Assembly: GCF_049889055.1 (NCBI RefSeq)
Contig: NZ_JBLTWO010000013.1
Coordinates: 20,716-84,715, forward strand
Reading direction: 5' to 3'
Origin: Rhizorhabdus sp049889055
GTDB lineage: Bacteria; Pseudomonadota; Alphaproteobacteria; Sphingomonadales; Sphingomonadaceae
DNA: 64,000 nt
In this document: in pieces, positions 50,202-59,564 of the stretch
How the letters are laid out: every line of letters starts with the position of its first letter
Numbering within the stretch: position 1 is the stretch's first letter
The notes under the pieces: generated by a model
What the model was told of the DNA's origin: nothing
The model's database searches: none
What the model saw: only the letters and a program-made list of their open reading frames with translations
Program-made: the position numbers and the translations under genes

Positions 50202-51007
50202 TGCCGATCATCCATCATCATGCGCCGATCAACTGCCTCGTCGCGGTGCGCGGCCATCCGTTCGACCGGACGGCCTTCGACGCGATCTTCCAGTCGCTCG
50301 ACGGCGTCTCCGCAACGATGGTCGACCAGCCCGCCGCCGCCCGGCTGATGAACCCTGACGGCATGCGCGGGTTCGATGTCCTTGTGCTTTACGACATGCC
50401 CGGCCTCGACTTCGAGGCGGGGGAGGGGGCACCGGCTTATCTCGATCCCGAGCCCGGCGTGAAAGAAGGCTTTCGGGCATTGCTGGAGCAGGGAACGGGT
50501 GTCGTCGCGCTTCACCATGCGCTGGCGGGCTGGCCGCTCTGGGCCGACTATCATGACTGGCTCGGCGGCCAGTTCCTCTATCATCCGGGTAAGGTGCGGG
50601 GGCAGGCCATGCCCGACAGCGGCTATCGGCACGAGGTCACCCACATATTGTCCGTCGTCGACCCGGCGCATCCGGTAACAGCCGGGCTGCCGGCCAGCTT
50701 CACCCTCACCGACGAACTCTATCTCGCTTCGGTGTTCGAGGAGGATGTGACGCCGCTGCTGCGCTCCGATGCACGGTTCGACGATGGAGCCTATTGGTCG
50801 GCCGATCTCGCGGTGCGGGGCCATATGCACAGCGCGGAAGGCTGGTCCCATCCGAAAGGATCGAACCTGGTCGGTTGGGCCAAGGAGGTTCTGGCAAGCC
50901 GGCTGGTCTATCTGCAGCCGGGCGATGGGCCTTCCGTCTTTGACGATCTGCATTACCGCCAGCTGGTCGGCAACGCGATACGGTGGACGGCGGCGCGCCC
51001 CGATTGA
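50201..51007 (+). CDS. ThuA-like domain protein, second copy
   Basis: A 268-residue ThuA-superfamily protein: an early strand with INCLVAVRGHPFDR, FDVLVLYDMPG, a typical TGVVALHHALAGWPLWADYHDWLGGQFLYHP stretch (in parts), HPVTAGLPASFTLTDELYL, and LVYLQPGDGPSVFDDLHYRQL. It retains more of the ThuA consensus (ALHHA, TDELY) than the copy at 34467. It starts within the stop codon of the MDR gene. No sugar-metabolism genes are near. Function in this setting is unknown. Confidence 0.88.
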   Translation: MPIIHHHAPINCLVAVRGHPFDRTAFDAIFQSLDGVSATMVDQPAAARLMNPDGMRGFDVLVLYDMPGLDFEAGEGAPAYLDPEPGVKEGFRALLEQGTGVVALHHALAGWPLWADYHDWLGGQFLYHPGKVRGQAMPDSGYRHEVTHILSVVDPAHPVTAGLPASFTLTDELYLASVFEEDVTPLLRSDARFDDGAYWSADLAVRGHMHSAEGWSHPKGSNLVGWAKEVLASRLVYLQPGDGPSVFDDLHYRQLVGNAIRWTAARPD

Positions 51008-51031
51008 GCGCGCCACCTGGTCCAGTTTCGG

Positions 51032-51799
51032 TTACAGGGCGGTCATGCCGCCATCGACGACGAACTCGGCGCCTGTGACATATTTTGCTTCGTCGGACGC
51101 CAGGAACAGGTTCACATTGGCGATGTCGAGCGGATCGCCCAGGCGACCCATCGGAATGCCGCCTTCGACCGAGTCGTAATTGTCGGCATTGTCGGTCTGC
51201 GCCACGCCCATCATGTTGGTCGCGATCATGCCTGGATGGACCGAGTTGACGCGGATATTCTCACGCGCGCATTCGACCGCCACCGTCTTGGAGAAGAGCC
51301 GAACGCCGCCCTTGGCAGCAGCATAGGCCGAGCAGGCCGGAACGCCGACCAGGCCCGCCACTGACGAGATGTTGATGATCGAACCGGTCGACTTCGTCTT
51401 GCGCATCAGTGCGACCGCGCGGTGGGTGCCATGATAGACGCTGTCGAGGCAGACGGCGTTCTGCAGTTTCCAGTCGGCGAAGCTGAGGTCGCCGATCATG
51501 CGGAGAACCGCGATGCCGGCATTGTTGACGAGGACGTTCAGGCGTCCGTGGTCGGCTTCGATCCGGGCGAAGACCTTGTCCCAATCCTCCTCGCTGGTGA
51601 CGTCATGCGCCATTGCGGCAGCCTGTCCACCGGCCTGGCGGATCGATTCCGCCACGGCCTCTGCGCCCGGTCCGTCGCGGTCGGTGACGTAGACGAACGC
51701 CCCTTCCTCGGCGAAGCGCTGCGCAGTCGAACTGCCGAGACCCGGAACCGATGCGCCGCCCGTGACCAGTGCGATCTTGCCTTCAAGCCTTCCCACCAT
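51032..51799 (-). CDS. Short-chain dehydrogenase/reductase (SDR)
   Basis: A 255-residue SDR. The cofactor motif reads TGGASVPGLGSS, with an extra residue relative to the usual TGxxxGIG. VNNAG, ISSVAG and YAAAK are intact. The ATG at 51799 has a very good TAGGAGG. It lies just downstream of the TonB receptor terminator and so has its own promoter or reads through. It faces the ThuA-like gene. Oxidation of a hydroxylated ring intermediate is likely. Confidence 0.93.
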   Translation of the reverse strand: MVGRLEGKIALVTGGASVPGLGSSTAQRFAEEGAFVYVTDRDGPGAEAVAESIRQAGGQAAAMAHDVTSEEDWDKVFARIEADHGRLNVLVNNAGIAVLRMIGDLSFADWKLQNAVCLDSVYHGTHRAVALMRKTKSTGSIINISSVAGLVGVPACSAYAAAKGGVRLFSKTVAVECARENIRVNSVHPGMIATNMMGVAQTDNADNYDSVEGGIPMGRLGDPLDIANVNLFLASDEAKYVTGAEFVVDGGMTAL

Positions 51800-51820
51800 A
51801 ACCTCCTAGAAATGCGCCTT

Positions 51821-51855
51821 AAAAAAATCGGGCGCGGCCATCTCTGACCGCGCCC
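51821..51855 (-). terminator. Rho-independent terminator of the second TonB receptor gene
   Basis: On the minus strand an 8-bp GC stem (51848-51855 with 51830-51837) is followed by GATTTTTTT (51829-51821). It begins 25 bases after the receptor stop, upstream of the SDR. Confidence 0.85.
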
Positions 51856-51880
51856 AGTGTTCTACCAAGGAGAGTAGAAC

Positions 51881-54148
51881 TCAGAACTTCACGCCGAGGG
51901 TCGCGCCATAATTGGCGGGCTCGATGGCGGAAGCGAAGCTGAACAGACCCGCGACGGTGAAGGCGGCGTTGGTCCGCCTCTGGTCAAGGATGTTGCGGCC
52001 GAAGACCGTCAGATAGGCGTCCTTGCCGGCGAGGGAGAAGTTCGCCGTGACCGCCGCATCGAGCAGGTTCTGCGTCTTCACCCGCACGCGCGGATCGTTG
52101 CCGTTAACGATCACCGGACCGGTCGTCAGATTGCCCGAAACGGCACCCAGCGAGATCTGCTGGTCATAGGGGCTGATATGACGCAGGCCGACATTGCTGA
52201 CCACCTTACCGAAGCTGGTCGGCAGGGTATATTCCGCCCCGAGCGAGCCCGAGAATTTCGGCGCGTAGATCAGGTTGTTGCGCGAATAGTCGAACGGGAT
52301 CGGCAGGCCGCTGACCGGCGAGACGTTGCCGACGACGAAGTTCTTGAACTTCGAGTCCAGGATGCCGACGGTGGCCGTCAGGCGCAGGCCGTCAGTCGGA
52401 CGCGCGGTCAGGTCCGCCTCGATACCCTTGATCGTCGCGGAGCCCACGTTCGAGGTGATCGTCTGGTTGCCGGTCGGACCACCCGGGATCGTCGTATTCT
52501 GCTGCAGGTCCTTGTACTTCGACACGAAGCCTGCCGCGTTGAACGTCAGCTTGCGATCGAACAGGTCGAACTTGCCGCCGATTTCGTAGCTGTCGACCGT
52601 CTCCGGCTGATAGGGGGTGCCGGCCGTTGCAGCGGTTGCCGCGCGCGGGCTGAAGCCGCCCGAGCGATAGCCGCGCGACCAGCTGGCGTAGAGCATGGTG
52701 TCGCGGTTGGGACGGAAGTCGACACCGACCTTCGGGGTGAACTTCTTGAAGGTGCCGTCGCCGGTACCGATCACGCCCGCCTGACGGAAGCTGTTGGTCA
52801 GCTCCTTCTGGTCACGCGTCCAGCGACCGCCGAAGGACAGGCGCCAGCGATCCGCGAAGGCCCAGTTGAAGTCGCCGAAGGCTGCATAGGATTCGGTCTT
52901 GCCGATGACGTTCTGCGGGTTGGTATCGAACACATCCGGGCTGATGCTCGGATTGAACGCGCCCACGCGCGAGAACTGCGTCAGGTTGTAGCGCGAGTTG
53001 AAGTAGAAACCGCCGACGACATAATCGAAATTCTCGCCCAGATCACCCGAGAAGCGGAGTTCCTGGCTCCACTGGCGGTAGTTCTGACGACGGAGAACAT
53101 AATAAAAGTCAGCCGATGTGGCGTCGAAGTCCTGGGTCTGGAACTCCTTGCCCTTGCGCCAGCCGGTGATCGAGGTGATCTTCACCGCACCCGCGTCATA
53201 GTTCATCTCGAGCGTCGCGGCGGGCGCCTTGTAGGTGCTGGTCGCCGGGCTGACGAAGACCGTGTAGAGGTCGCTCGTCGTATTGCGGTTGCACTGGCTG
53301 GCCGGCGCGAAGGCGCAGATCAGGTCGGTGCTGTTCGAGATGCTGCTGTTGACTGGCTGGAACTGCTGATCGAGCTTCTCGACCGTGAGCAGCGCCTCGA
53401 AGTTGCTGTCGACCGGCTTCAGCAAAAGGGCGGCGCCGAAATTGTCGTTGTTCGATCCGCCGGCGCGCTTGCCGGTGGTCGCGTTACGATAATAGCCGTC
53501 GCTTTGATTGTGGAAATACCAGGTCTTCAGGCCGATGCTCTCGCCGTTGCCGACGTTGAGGACACCGCGCGCCTGCCAGGTATTCCACTTGGAGTAGGAG
53601 ATTTCGGCCTTGCCGCCAAACTCCATCGTGGGCCGGGTGCGACGGATGTTGATCACGCCGCCGATCGTGTTGCGGCCGAACAGCGTGCCCTGCGGACCGC
53701 GCAGCACCTCGATCTGGCCGATGTCGAACGTGTCGAGCAGCTGGCCGGTGTTGGTACCGACGAACACGCCGTCGATGACGACGCCGACGGTCGGCTCCTG
53801 CGACTTTTCGATGTCGGCATAGGTCAGGCCGCGGATCGAGAGGTTGGCCGCTTGCGCGCCCGAGTTCTGCTGGGTGATCAGCAGGTTCGGCGCGGCGCCC
53901 TGAAGGTCGCCGATGTTCATCGACGCCTTGCTCTCGAGCATGGCGGCGTTGACCGCAGTGATCGCGACCGGGGTTTCCTGAAGAGACTCGTTGCGGCGGC
54001 GGGCCTCGACGATGATCTCTTCGACCCCGACCACCTCATTCTCGGCGGCGGGCGCGGCCTGTCCGGCAAAGGCAGGCGTGCTGAAGCCGGCAGCGGCAGT
54101 CGTCGCCAGCAGCGCAATGGTAAAATAACGATTCATGGGAACACCCAC
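51881..54148 (-). CDS. TonB-dependent receptor, second copy
   Basis: A receptor of 755 residues with a signal peptide (MNRYFTIALLATTAAAGF then TPAFAGQ), a TonB-box-like VEEIIVEARRR, plug motif GPQGTLFGRNTIGGVINI, and a beta barrel ending in GATLGVKF with a terminal Phe. The best start is GTG at 54148, 7 bases after GGAGGAG, four codons before ATG 54136. It diverges from the MDR reductase gene at 54305. Probably imports the pathway substrate or a related hydrophobic compound. It is similar in type to the receptor at 28223. Confidence 0.93.
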   Translation of the reverse strand: MGVPMNRYFTIALLATTAAAGFSTPAFAGQAAPAAENEVVGVEEIIVEARRRNESLQETPVAITAVNAAMLESKASMNIGDLQGAAPNLLITQQNSGAQAANLSIRGLTYADIEKSQEPTVGVVIDGVFVGTNTGQLLDTFDIGQIEVLRGPQGTLFGRNTIGGVINIRRTRPTMEFGGKAEISYSKWNTWQARGVLNVGNGESIGLKTWYFHNQSDGYYRNATTGKRAGGSNNDNFGAALLLKPVDSNFEALLTVEKLDQQFQPVNSSISNSTDLICAFAPASQCNRNTTSDLYTVFVSPATSTYKAPAATLEMNYDAGAVKITSITGWRKGKEFQTQDFDATSADFYYVLRRQNYRQWSQELRFSGDLGENFDYVVGGFYFNSRYNLTQFSRVGAFNPSISPDVFDTNPQNVIGKTESYAAFGDFNWAFADRWRLSFGGRWTRDQKELTNSFRQAGVIGTGDGTFKKFTPKVGVDFRPNRDTMLYASWSRGYRSGGFSPRAATAATAGTPYQPETVDSYEIGGKFDLFDRKLTFNAAGFVSKYKDLQQNTTIPGGPTGNQTITSNVGSATIKGIEADLTARPTDGLRLTATVGILDSKFKNFVVGNVSPVSGLPIPFDYSRNNLIYAPKFSGSLGAEYTLPTSFGKVVSNVGLRHISPYDQQISLGAVSGNLTTGPVIVNGNDPRVRVKTQNLLDAAVTANFSLAGKDAYLTVFGRNILDQRRTNAAFTVAGLFSFASAIEPANYGATLGVKF

Positions 54149-54304
54149 GGTGCATCTCCTCCCGGTAAAAAAACAGCCCGTTTGACTGATCTTGTTCTTG
54201 AGGCGTCTATGCACCGAACGGCATGAGCCACTTAACTGCCAAATGTCACAGGTGCGTCAATCCGCAGTGCGGGGGACGAAGAGCGCAACATTGGAGAGGT
54301 CAAA

Positions 54305-55318
54305 ATGACAGGAAACCGCCGTTTTCTCTTGGTTCGTCGCCCGCATGGTACCCCCGTTCCCGAGGACTTCTCGCTGGTCGAGGAGACGATTCCGGAGCCG
54401 GAGCAGGGCGGTCTGATCGTTCGCAACCACTTCGCATCGCTCGATCCGGCGCAACGTGGATGGATGGACGATGCCCCCAGCTACATGCCGCCGATCCCGC
54501 TCGGCGCGCCGGTTCGCGCTTCGACGGTCGGTGTCGTCCATGCATCGGCCAACCCCGATTTCCAGCCGGGTGACTGGGTGCTGGGCCTCAACGCGCTTGA
54601 GGATTACAGCGTTGTCCAGCCCGGTGGCTTCACCAGCAAGATCGACGTATCGATCGTCGACAGCCCGTCCAAATATCTTTCCGCCATGGGCGCGGTCGGC
54701 CTGACCGCTTATTTCGGCCTGATCGAGGCGGGGCAGCCCAAGGCTGGCGAGACGCTGCTCGTGTCCGGTGCTGCGGGTGCGGTCGGATCGGCGGTCGGGC
54801 AGATCGGCAAGATACTCGGTTGCCGGGTGATCGGTATCGCCGGCGGTCCGGACAAGTGCCGACGCCTGCTCGATGATTATGGCTTCGACGTCGCGATCGA
54901 CTATCGCGGCAAGGATGTAGCGACCCTCGCGGCGGAAATCCGCAGCCACGCGCCGAACGGGGCGGATGTCATCTTCGAAAATGTCGGCGGCGATGTGATG
55001 GATGCCGAACTGATGAATCTGGCGATGGGTGCGCGCATCGTGCTCTGCGGGCTCATCAGCGAGTATAATGCCGAACAGAAGATCGGCATTCGCAATCTCT
55101 GGCAGGTGCTGGTCCAGCGCGCCGTCATCAAGGGCTTCCTGATCGCCGATTATGTGCCGCGCTTCGGCGAGGGCGGTGCGCAGATGGCGACCTGGATGGC
55201 CGAAGGGCGCCTGCGAATCGACGAGGATGTCCAGGACGGGCTGGAGAATGCTTATCCGGCGTTCATGCGGCTGTTCACTGGCGCCAACACCGGCAAGCTC
55301 GTGTTGAAGATCGCATGA
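54305..55318 (+). CDS. NADP-dependent MDR oxidoreductase, third copy
   Basis: A 337-residue MDR protein close in layout to that at 46539: FLLVRRPHGTPVPEDFSL, ASLDPAQRGWMDD, MGAVGLTAYFGL, VSGAAGAVGSAVGQIGK, FENVGGDVMDAELMN and TGKLVLKIA. It is followed by an SDR in the same stop/start overlap (ATGA). Like the paralogue it may reduce an enone. GGAGAGG precedes the ATG. Confidence 0.93.
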   Translation: MTGNRRFLLVRRPHGTPVPEDFSLVEETIPEPEQGGLIVRNHFASLDPAQRGWMDDAPSYMPPIPLGAPVRASTVGVVHASANPDFQPGDWVLGLNALEDYSVVQPGGFTSKIDVSIVDSPSKYLSAMGAVGLTAYFGLIEAGQPKAGETLLVSGAAGAVGSAVGQIGKILGCRVIGIAGGPDKCRRLLDDYGFDVAIDYRGKDVATLAAEIRSHAPNGADVIFENVGGDVMDAELMNLAMGARIVLCGLISEYNAEQKIGIRNLWQVLVQRAVIKGFLIADYVPRFGEGGAQMATWMAEGRLRIDEDVQDGLENAYPAFMRLFTGANTGKLVLKIA

Positions 55319-56031
55319 CCGCGGGCCGGCTGGCTGGACTGCGCGCGCTCGTCACCGGCGCGGGATCGGGGATCGGGGCGGCCACCGCCCGCCGCCTTGC
55401 CGCCGATGGGGCGCAACTGTTCACGGTCGATCTTGCCGGTGACGTCGACATGGCTGTCGACGTCACCGCCGATGGCGCTAACGCGGCGATCGTCGCAGCC
55501 GCCACCGATGCACTGGGCGGTATCGATGCGATTGTCCCTTGCGCGGGCGTGTCGGCCTTCCTGCCGCTGGAGGGGCATGAGGATGCCGCCTTCGACCGGA
55601 CGATGGCGGTGAACGTCACTGCCGTGTTCCGCCTCGTGCGCGACGCGCTGCCGCATCTGAAGGCGAGCGGGCGCGGGCGGATCGTGATGATCGGGTCGGT
55701 CGCGTCGGCGTTCGGCGATGCGGGGCTGGTGGCCTATGCCGCCTCGAAGCACGCCGTGCTGGGCATGGCGCGCGCGATGTCGGGCGAGCTCGGCGGAGCG
55801 GGGGTCACGGTCAATTGCGTGATGCCCGGTGCGATCGAGACGCCGATGACCGCGCCGGCCTTCACCGACATGCCCGAATATCGGACGCACTGGGAGGCAA
55901 AGGCCGCCCTCGGTCGGCTCGGTCAGCCGGAGGACATTGCCGATGTCATCGCCTTCCTCTGCAGCGAGGATGCGCGCTTTGTGACGGGGCAGGGGATATT
56001 GGTGGATGGCGGCGCCATGACGCGCATGTGA
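55315..56031 (+). CDS. Short-chain dehydrogenase/reductase (SDR)
   Basis: A 238-residue SDR with TGAGSGIG, VDLAGD after strand two, the structural motif changed to VPCAG, MIGSVAS with Ser and YAASK. Its ATG overlaps the MDR stop (ATGA), indicating coupled synthesis with the reductase. It faces the following SDR, which is on the other strand. Confidence 0.93.
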   Translation: MTAGRLAGLRALVTGAGSGIGAATARRLAADGAQLFTVDLAGDVDMAVDVTADGANAAIVAAATDALGGIDAIVPCAGVSAFLPLEGHEDAAFDRTMAVNVTAVFRLVRDALPHLKASGRGRIVMIGSVASAFGDAGLVAYAASKHAVLGMARAMSGELGGAGVTVNCVMPGAIETPMTAPAFTDMPEYRTHWEAKAALGRLGQPEDIADVIAFLCSEDARFVTGQGILVDGGAMTRM

Positions 56032-56067
56032 CGCGTCGGCGCCGCCATCCGGATCAGTATCGCGCGA

Positions 56068-56829
56068 TCAGAACTGGACGCGCTTGGTGAAGCCGCCGTC
56101 GACGACCACATTGGTGCCGGTCGTGTAGGACGAGGCCGGGCTCGCGAGGAAGACGACCGTCTTGGCGACTTCCTCCGGACCGCCCCAGCGGCCGAGTGCG
56201 AACTGCTTTTCGGTCGCGTCGTGCAGTTCGGGAGCGGCGCCCTGCAGGAACTCCCAATTGCCGCCCTTGAACTTGATCGGGCCGGGCGAAACGGTGTTCA
56301 CCCGGATGCCCTTGGGGCCCAGCGCCTGGCTCAGTTGGCCGGCATAGACGATCAGCGCGCCCTTGATGGCGTTATAGCCCTGCGGAACGATGAAGGTCTC
56401 CAGACCGGCGGTCGACGCCAGGATCACGATCGAGCCTTCGCCCGACTTGGCGAGATGCGCTTCGAGCACTTCCGCGCCGATCACCGAACCCATGATGTCG
56501 TAGTTGAGCGACTTCTCCCAATCGCCCGTGGCGCCCGCGCCCGAGGTCGAGATCATCGGCACGAAGATGTCGCAGCCACCGAGCTTCTCAGCCGCAGACG
56601 ACAGCCAGGCGCGATAGGCGTCGTGGCCCGACTCCATGTCGAACGCCTCGCCAACGATCTTGCCGCCATGCTTCGACAGCGACTCGATCGTCTCGGCGAC
56701 CTGTTCTGCGTTGCGCGAACAGAAGGCGACGTCGGCGCCTTCGGCTGCAAACAGCTCCACGGTGGCGCGTCCGATGCCGCGGCTGCCGCCGGTGAGAATG
56801 ACTTTCTTGCCCTTCAGCCCAAGATCCAT
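56068..56829 (-). CDS. Short-chain dehydrogenase/reductase (SDR), atypical structural motif
   Basis: A 253-residue SDR. TGGSRGIG is normal but no NNAG is seen: the corresponding region reads FVPMISTSGAG. The catalytic Tyr-Lys pair remains as YNAIK, with Ser in VILASTAG. It may have different cofactor handling or substrate size. It shares a 140-base divergent region with the SDR at 56970. Confidence 0.91.
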   Translation of the reverse strand: MDLGLKGKKVILTGGSRGIGRATVELFAAEGADVAFCSRNAEQVAETIESLSKHGGKIVGEAFDMESGHDAYRAWLSSAAEKLGGCDIFVPMISTSGAGATGDWEKSLNYDIMGSVIGAEVLEAHLAKSGEGSIVILASTAGLETFIVPQGYNAIKGALIVYAGQLSQALGPKGIRVNTVSPGPIKFKGGNWEFLQGAAPELHDATEKQFALGRWGGPEEVAKTVVFLASPASSYTTGTNVVVDGGFTKRVQF

Positions 56830-56969
56830 GGCTATAATCTCCTTCGTTATGGCTGTGTTCGATCTTCCATGCGAGGGCGACGGCGCGCGCGGCCACTCCC
56901 TTTTTGAACAGGCCGGACCATCGCGGCGCCATGATACGCCCGCGTCGAACCGTGCACAGGAGAGATGCC

Positions 56970-57776
56970 ATGGGACGTCTGGCGGGTAAACGCGCCCTGA
57001 TCCTGGGGGCGAGCAGCCCCGACAATATGGGCCAGCATATGGCCCGCCGCTTCATCGCCGAGGGCGCTACCGTTTTCGTCGCCGGTCGCAAGGCCGAGGT
57101 GCTGGAGGCGTTCGCCGCCGAGACAGGCTGCGGTTGGGCCGCATGCGATCTGACCGATCCGGAGAGCATCGACACACTGGCTGAGCAGGCGACGGCCGCA
57201 ATGGGTGGTATCGACATCGCGATCAACTCGACCGGGTGGGGGCTGCTCAAGCCCTTCCTCGAGACGACGCATGAGGAACTGATGGACATGACGGCGCTGC
57301 AGTTCGTCGGTCCCTATCATTTCTTCCAGGCGATGATCCGCAAGATGGCGCGGAGCCGCGGCGGGCAGGGCGGTTCGATCATCCAGATCAGCTCGGCAAC
57401 CGCCACGATCATGCTCAACGATCATGCTGCTTATATGGGCACCAAGGCGGGGACCGACCATGTCGTCCGCTGCGTCGCGCACGAGTTCGGCAAGGAGGGC
57501 ATCCGCGCCAATTCCATCTCGCCGGGCCTCACCGAAAGCCCGATGACCGAGCAGGCGATGTCGGTGCCCGGCCTGCACGAGGCGTTCGTCGCGGGCTATC
57601 CGCTCGGCCGGATCGGAACCTCGGACGATATCGCTGCTGCCGCCGTGTGGCTCGCCAGCGACGAATGTTTCATGAGCGGCGAAAATCTGCAGGTGAACGG
57701 CGGGCTGACGCTGCGTCGGAACCCGACCAACGACGATATCGCCGCCAGCATCGCGAAGGCGACCGGCGCGGCCTGA
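56970..57776 (+). CDS. Short-chain dehydrogenase/reductase (SDR)
   Basis: A 268-residue SDR with a modified glycine motif LGASSPDNMG (instead of TGxxxGIG), INSTG in place of NNAG, ISSATATI with Ser and YMGTK. It resembles the enoyl-ACP-reductase-like edge of the family in having the longer glycine loop. Start ATG 56970 follows CAGGAGAG. It faces the acyl-CoA synthetase gene. Confidence 0.92.
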   Translation: MGRLAGKRALILGASSPDNMGQHMARRFIAEGATVFVAGRKAEVLEAFAAETGCGWAACDLTDPESIDTLAEQATAAMGGIDIAINSTGWGLLKPFLETTHEELMDMTALQFVGPYHFFQAMIRKMARSRGGQGGSIIQISSATATIMLNDHAAYMGTKAGTDHVVRCVAHEFGKEGIRANSISPGLTESPMTEQAMSVPGLHEAFVAGYPLGRIGTSDDIAAAAVWLASDECFMSGENLQVNGGLTLRRNPTNDDIAASIAKATGAA

Positions 57777-57788
57777 ACCGGACTGTGC

Positions 57789-57811
57789 GGCGGCCTGAAG
57801 CTCAGGCCGCC
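57789..57811. terminator. Hairpin between convergent SDR and acyl-CoA synthetase genes
   Basis: A perfect 10-bp stem (57789-57798 with 57802-57811, loop AGC). It overlaps the stop codon of the synthetase gene. No T-run follows. Confidence 0.4.
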
Positions 57812-59430
57812 TTCAGTCGCTCCTTGATATCCGCGCGTAGCTGGTCCTTGCGGATCTTGCCCGACGCGGTGCGCGGGAAATCCTCCACGAACACGAAACG
57901 CTCGGGGATCTTCTGCTTGGCCAGGCCGCTATCGGCGACATGGCGGCCCAGCTCCTCGGCGCTGGGCGCCGCGTCCCGCGCGATCACATAGGCGCAGACA
58001 CCTTCGCCGAGCCGATCGTGCGGCATCGCGACGACGCTCGCTTCGCGAACCGCAGGATGCGTGTGAAGAACATCCTCTATCTCCTTGGCAGAGATATTTT
58101 CTCCGCCACGGATGATAAGGTCCTTCTTGCGGCCCGTGATCGTGATCGCGCCTTCGGGCGAACGGACGCCGAGATCGCCTGTGCGGAAATAGCCGTCGGT
58201 GGTGATCGCCTCGGCGGTCTGTTGCTCGTCGGCATAGGCCAGCAGCATGGCGGGCCCGCGTGCGAGAATCTCCCCCTCCTGCCCATCGGGCAGATCATTG
58301 TCGTCGCCGTCGACGATCCGGACCTGATAGTCGACGATGCAGCCGTCGGTGGTCGCCGCGAGATGCTCGTCATCGGGCCAGCCGAAGCTGACGAGCGGCA
58401 CCTCGGATGCCCCGAACACGCGGAAGGCATGGCAGTTGGCAAAGGCGGCGTTGGCGGCGGGAATGACCTCGGGCGGGACCGCAGCGCCCCCACAGGCGAA
58501 GAAGCGGAAGCTCTCCAGTCGATTGCCGGCGGTGCGCGCGGCGGCCGCCAGTTCGACGAGGAAGGGCGTCGCCGCGACCGTGCCGACGACCTGGTGACGG
58601 TCGATGAGCGCCAGCGCCTCGCCCGCGTTCCAGCTCTCCATCAGGATCGTGCTGATCCCGCAGATGAACGGAGCTTCGAGCCCGTTGGCATAGCCCGAGA
58701 CATGGGTGACCGGCGACGGCATCAAAGTCGCCTCACCATCCTTGAGCCCCCAAAAGGCTCCGCTCTCGCGGACGATATGCTGGAGGGTCACATGGCTGTG
58801 GAGCACGCCCTTGGGGCGCCCCGTCGTGCCCGAGGTGTAGAGCACCATCTTGACGCCCAGCGGATCGACGGCGGGACGCTCGAATGCCAGCCCACGTCCT
58901 TCTTCCACGAGCGCCGCGAAGTCGTCCGATCCCTCGCCCCGAACAGTAAAGACATGCCGCAGCGCGGGGAGCGACGGCCGGATGCGCTCCGCCATCGCGG
59001 CGAAGTCATATTTCCGAAAGCTGCTGGCGACGAAGAAGGCAGCCGCGTTACAGTCGCCCAGCATCAGCGACACTTCATGGTCGCGGTAAATGGGCACGAT
59101 CGGGTTGACCACGAGGCCCGACTGGGCAGCAGCCAGATTGATGATCACGGCCTCGTGCCAGTTGGGTATCTGGAAAGCCACGACATCGCCGGGCCGGAGC
59201 CCACGGGCGTGGAGAGCCGCCGACAACGAAGTCGCATCCTCGATCAGGCCGGCGCGGGTGAACTGTCGCTCGCCTTCAACGACAGCCGGGAAATCGGGTG
59301 CCGCTTCAGCGCGCTCGACGGCCAGGTCGAACAGCGTGCGCCGATCCCAGACATCCCCCTCTGCCCATATTGCCTGATGCGGGGCAGGCGTTTGCAGCCA
59401 GCGCCACGGCGGATCCATCCTCTCTTCCAT
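57802..59430 (-). CDS. AMP-forming acyl-CoA synthetase
   Basis: A ligase of about 542 residues of the ANL family. Core motif A3 is LYTSGTTGRPKGVLHSH; later motifs are DGYFRTGDLG, ITGRKKDLIIRGGENISAKEIE and the catalytic lysine in RTASGKIRKDQL. It activates a carboxylic acid with ATP to an acyl-AMP and then acyl-CoA, providing entry for the CoA-thioester part of the island. In-frame ATGs at 59430 and 59418 are near; 59418 has AGAGG touching it. It is divergent from the Rieske oxygenase at 59565. Confidence 0.93.
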   Translation of the reverse strand: MEERMDPPWRWLQTPAPHQAIWAEGDVWDRRTLFDLAVERAEAAPDFPAVVEGERQFTRAGLIEDATSLSAALHARGLRPGDVVAFQIPNWHEAVIINLAAAQSGLVVNPIVPIYRDHEVSLMLGDCNAAAFFVASSFRKYDFAAMAERIRPSLPALRHVFTVRGEGSDDFAALVEEGRGLAFERPAVDPLGVKMVLYTSGTTGRPKGVLHSHVTLQHIVRESGAFWGLKDGEATLMPSPVTHVSGYANGLEAPFICGISTILMESWNAGEALALIDRHQVVGTVAATPFLVELAAAARTAGNRLESFRFFACGGAAVPPEVIPAANAAFANCHAFRVFGASEVPLVSFGWPDDEHLAATTDGCIVDYQVRIVDGDDNDLPDGQEGEILARGPAMLLAYADEQQTAEAITTDGYFRTGDLGVRSPEGAITITGRKKDLIIRGGENISAKEIEDVLHTHPAVREASVVAMPHDRLGEGVCAYVIARDAAPSAEELGRHVADSGLAKQKIPERFVFVEDFPRTASGKIRKDQLRADIKERLKAA

Positions 59431-59564
59431 GGTCCGGCTCTGCCACGTCCCCGCATGGCCGTCCAATTGTTCAAAATATCAGGAACCTGTTACCTGTCCC
59501 AGCTTGTCGGGCGGGGCGCGCTGCGCGAGACAGCGGGCAAAAGCCATAAATCAGGAGCCTGACA

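Noticed and set aside
52178..54226. 682-codon plus-strand open frame
   Set aside because: Antisense to the second TonB receptor; no domain seen and composition is atypical.
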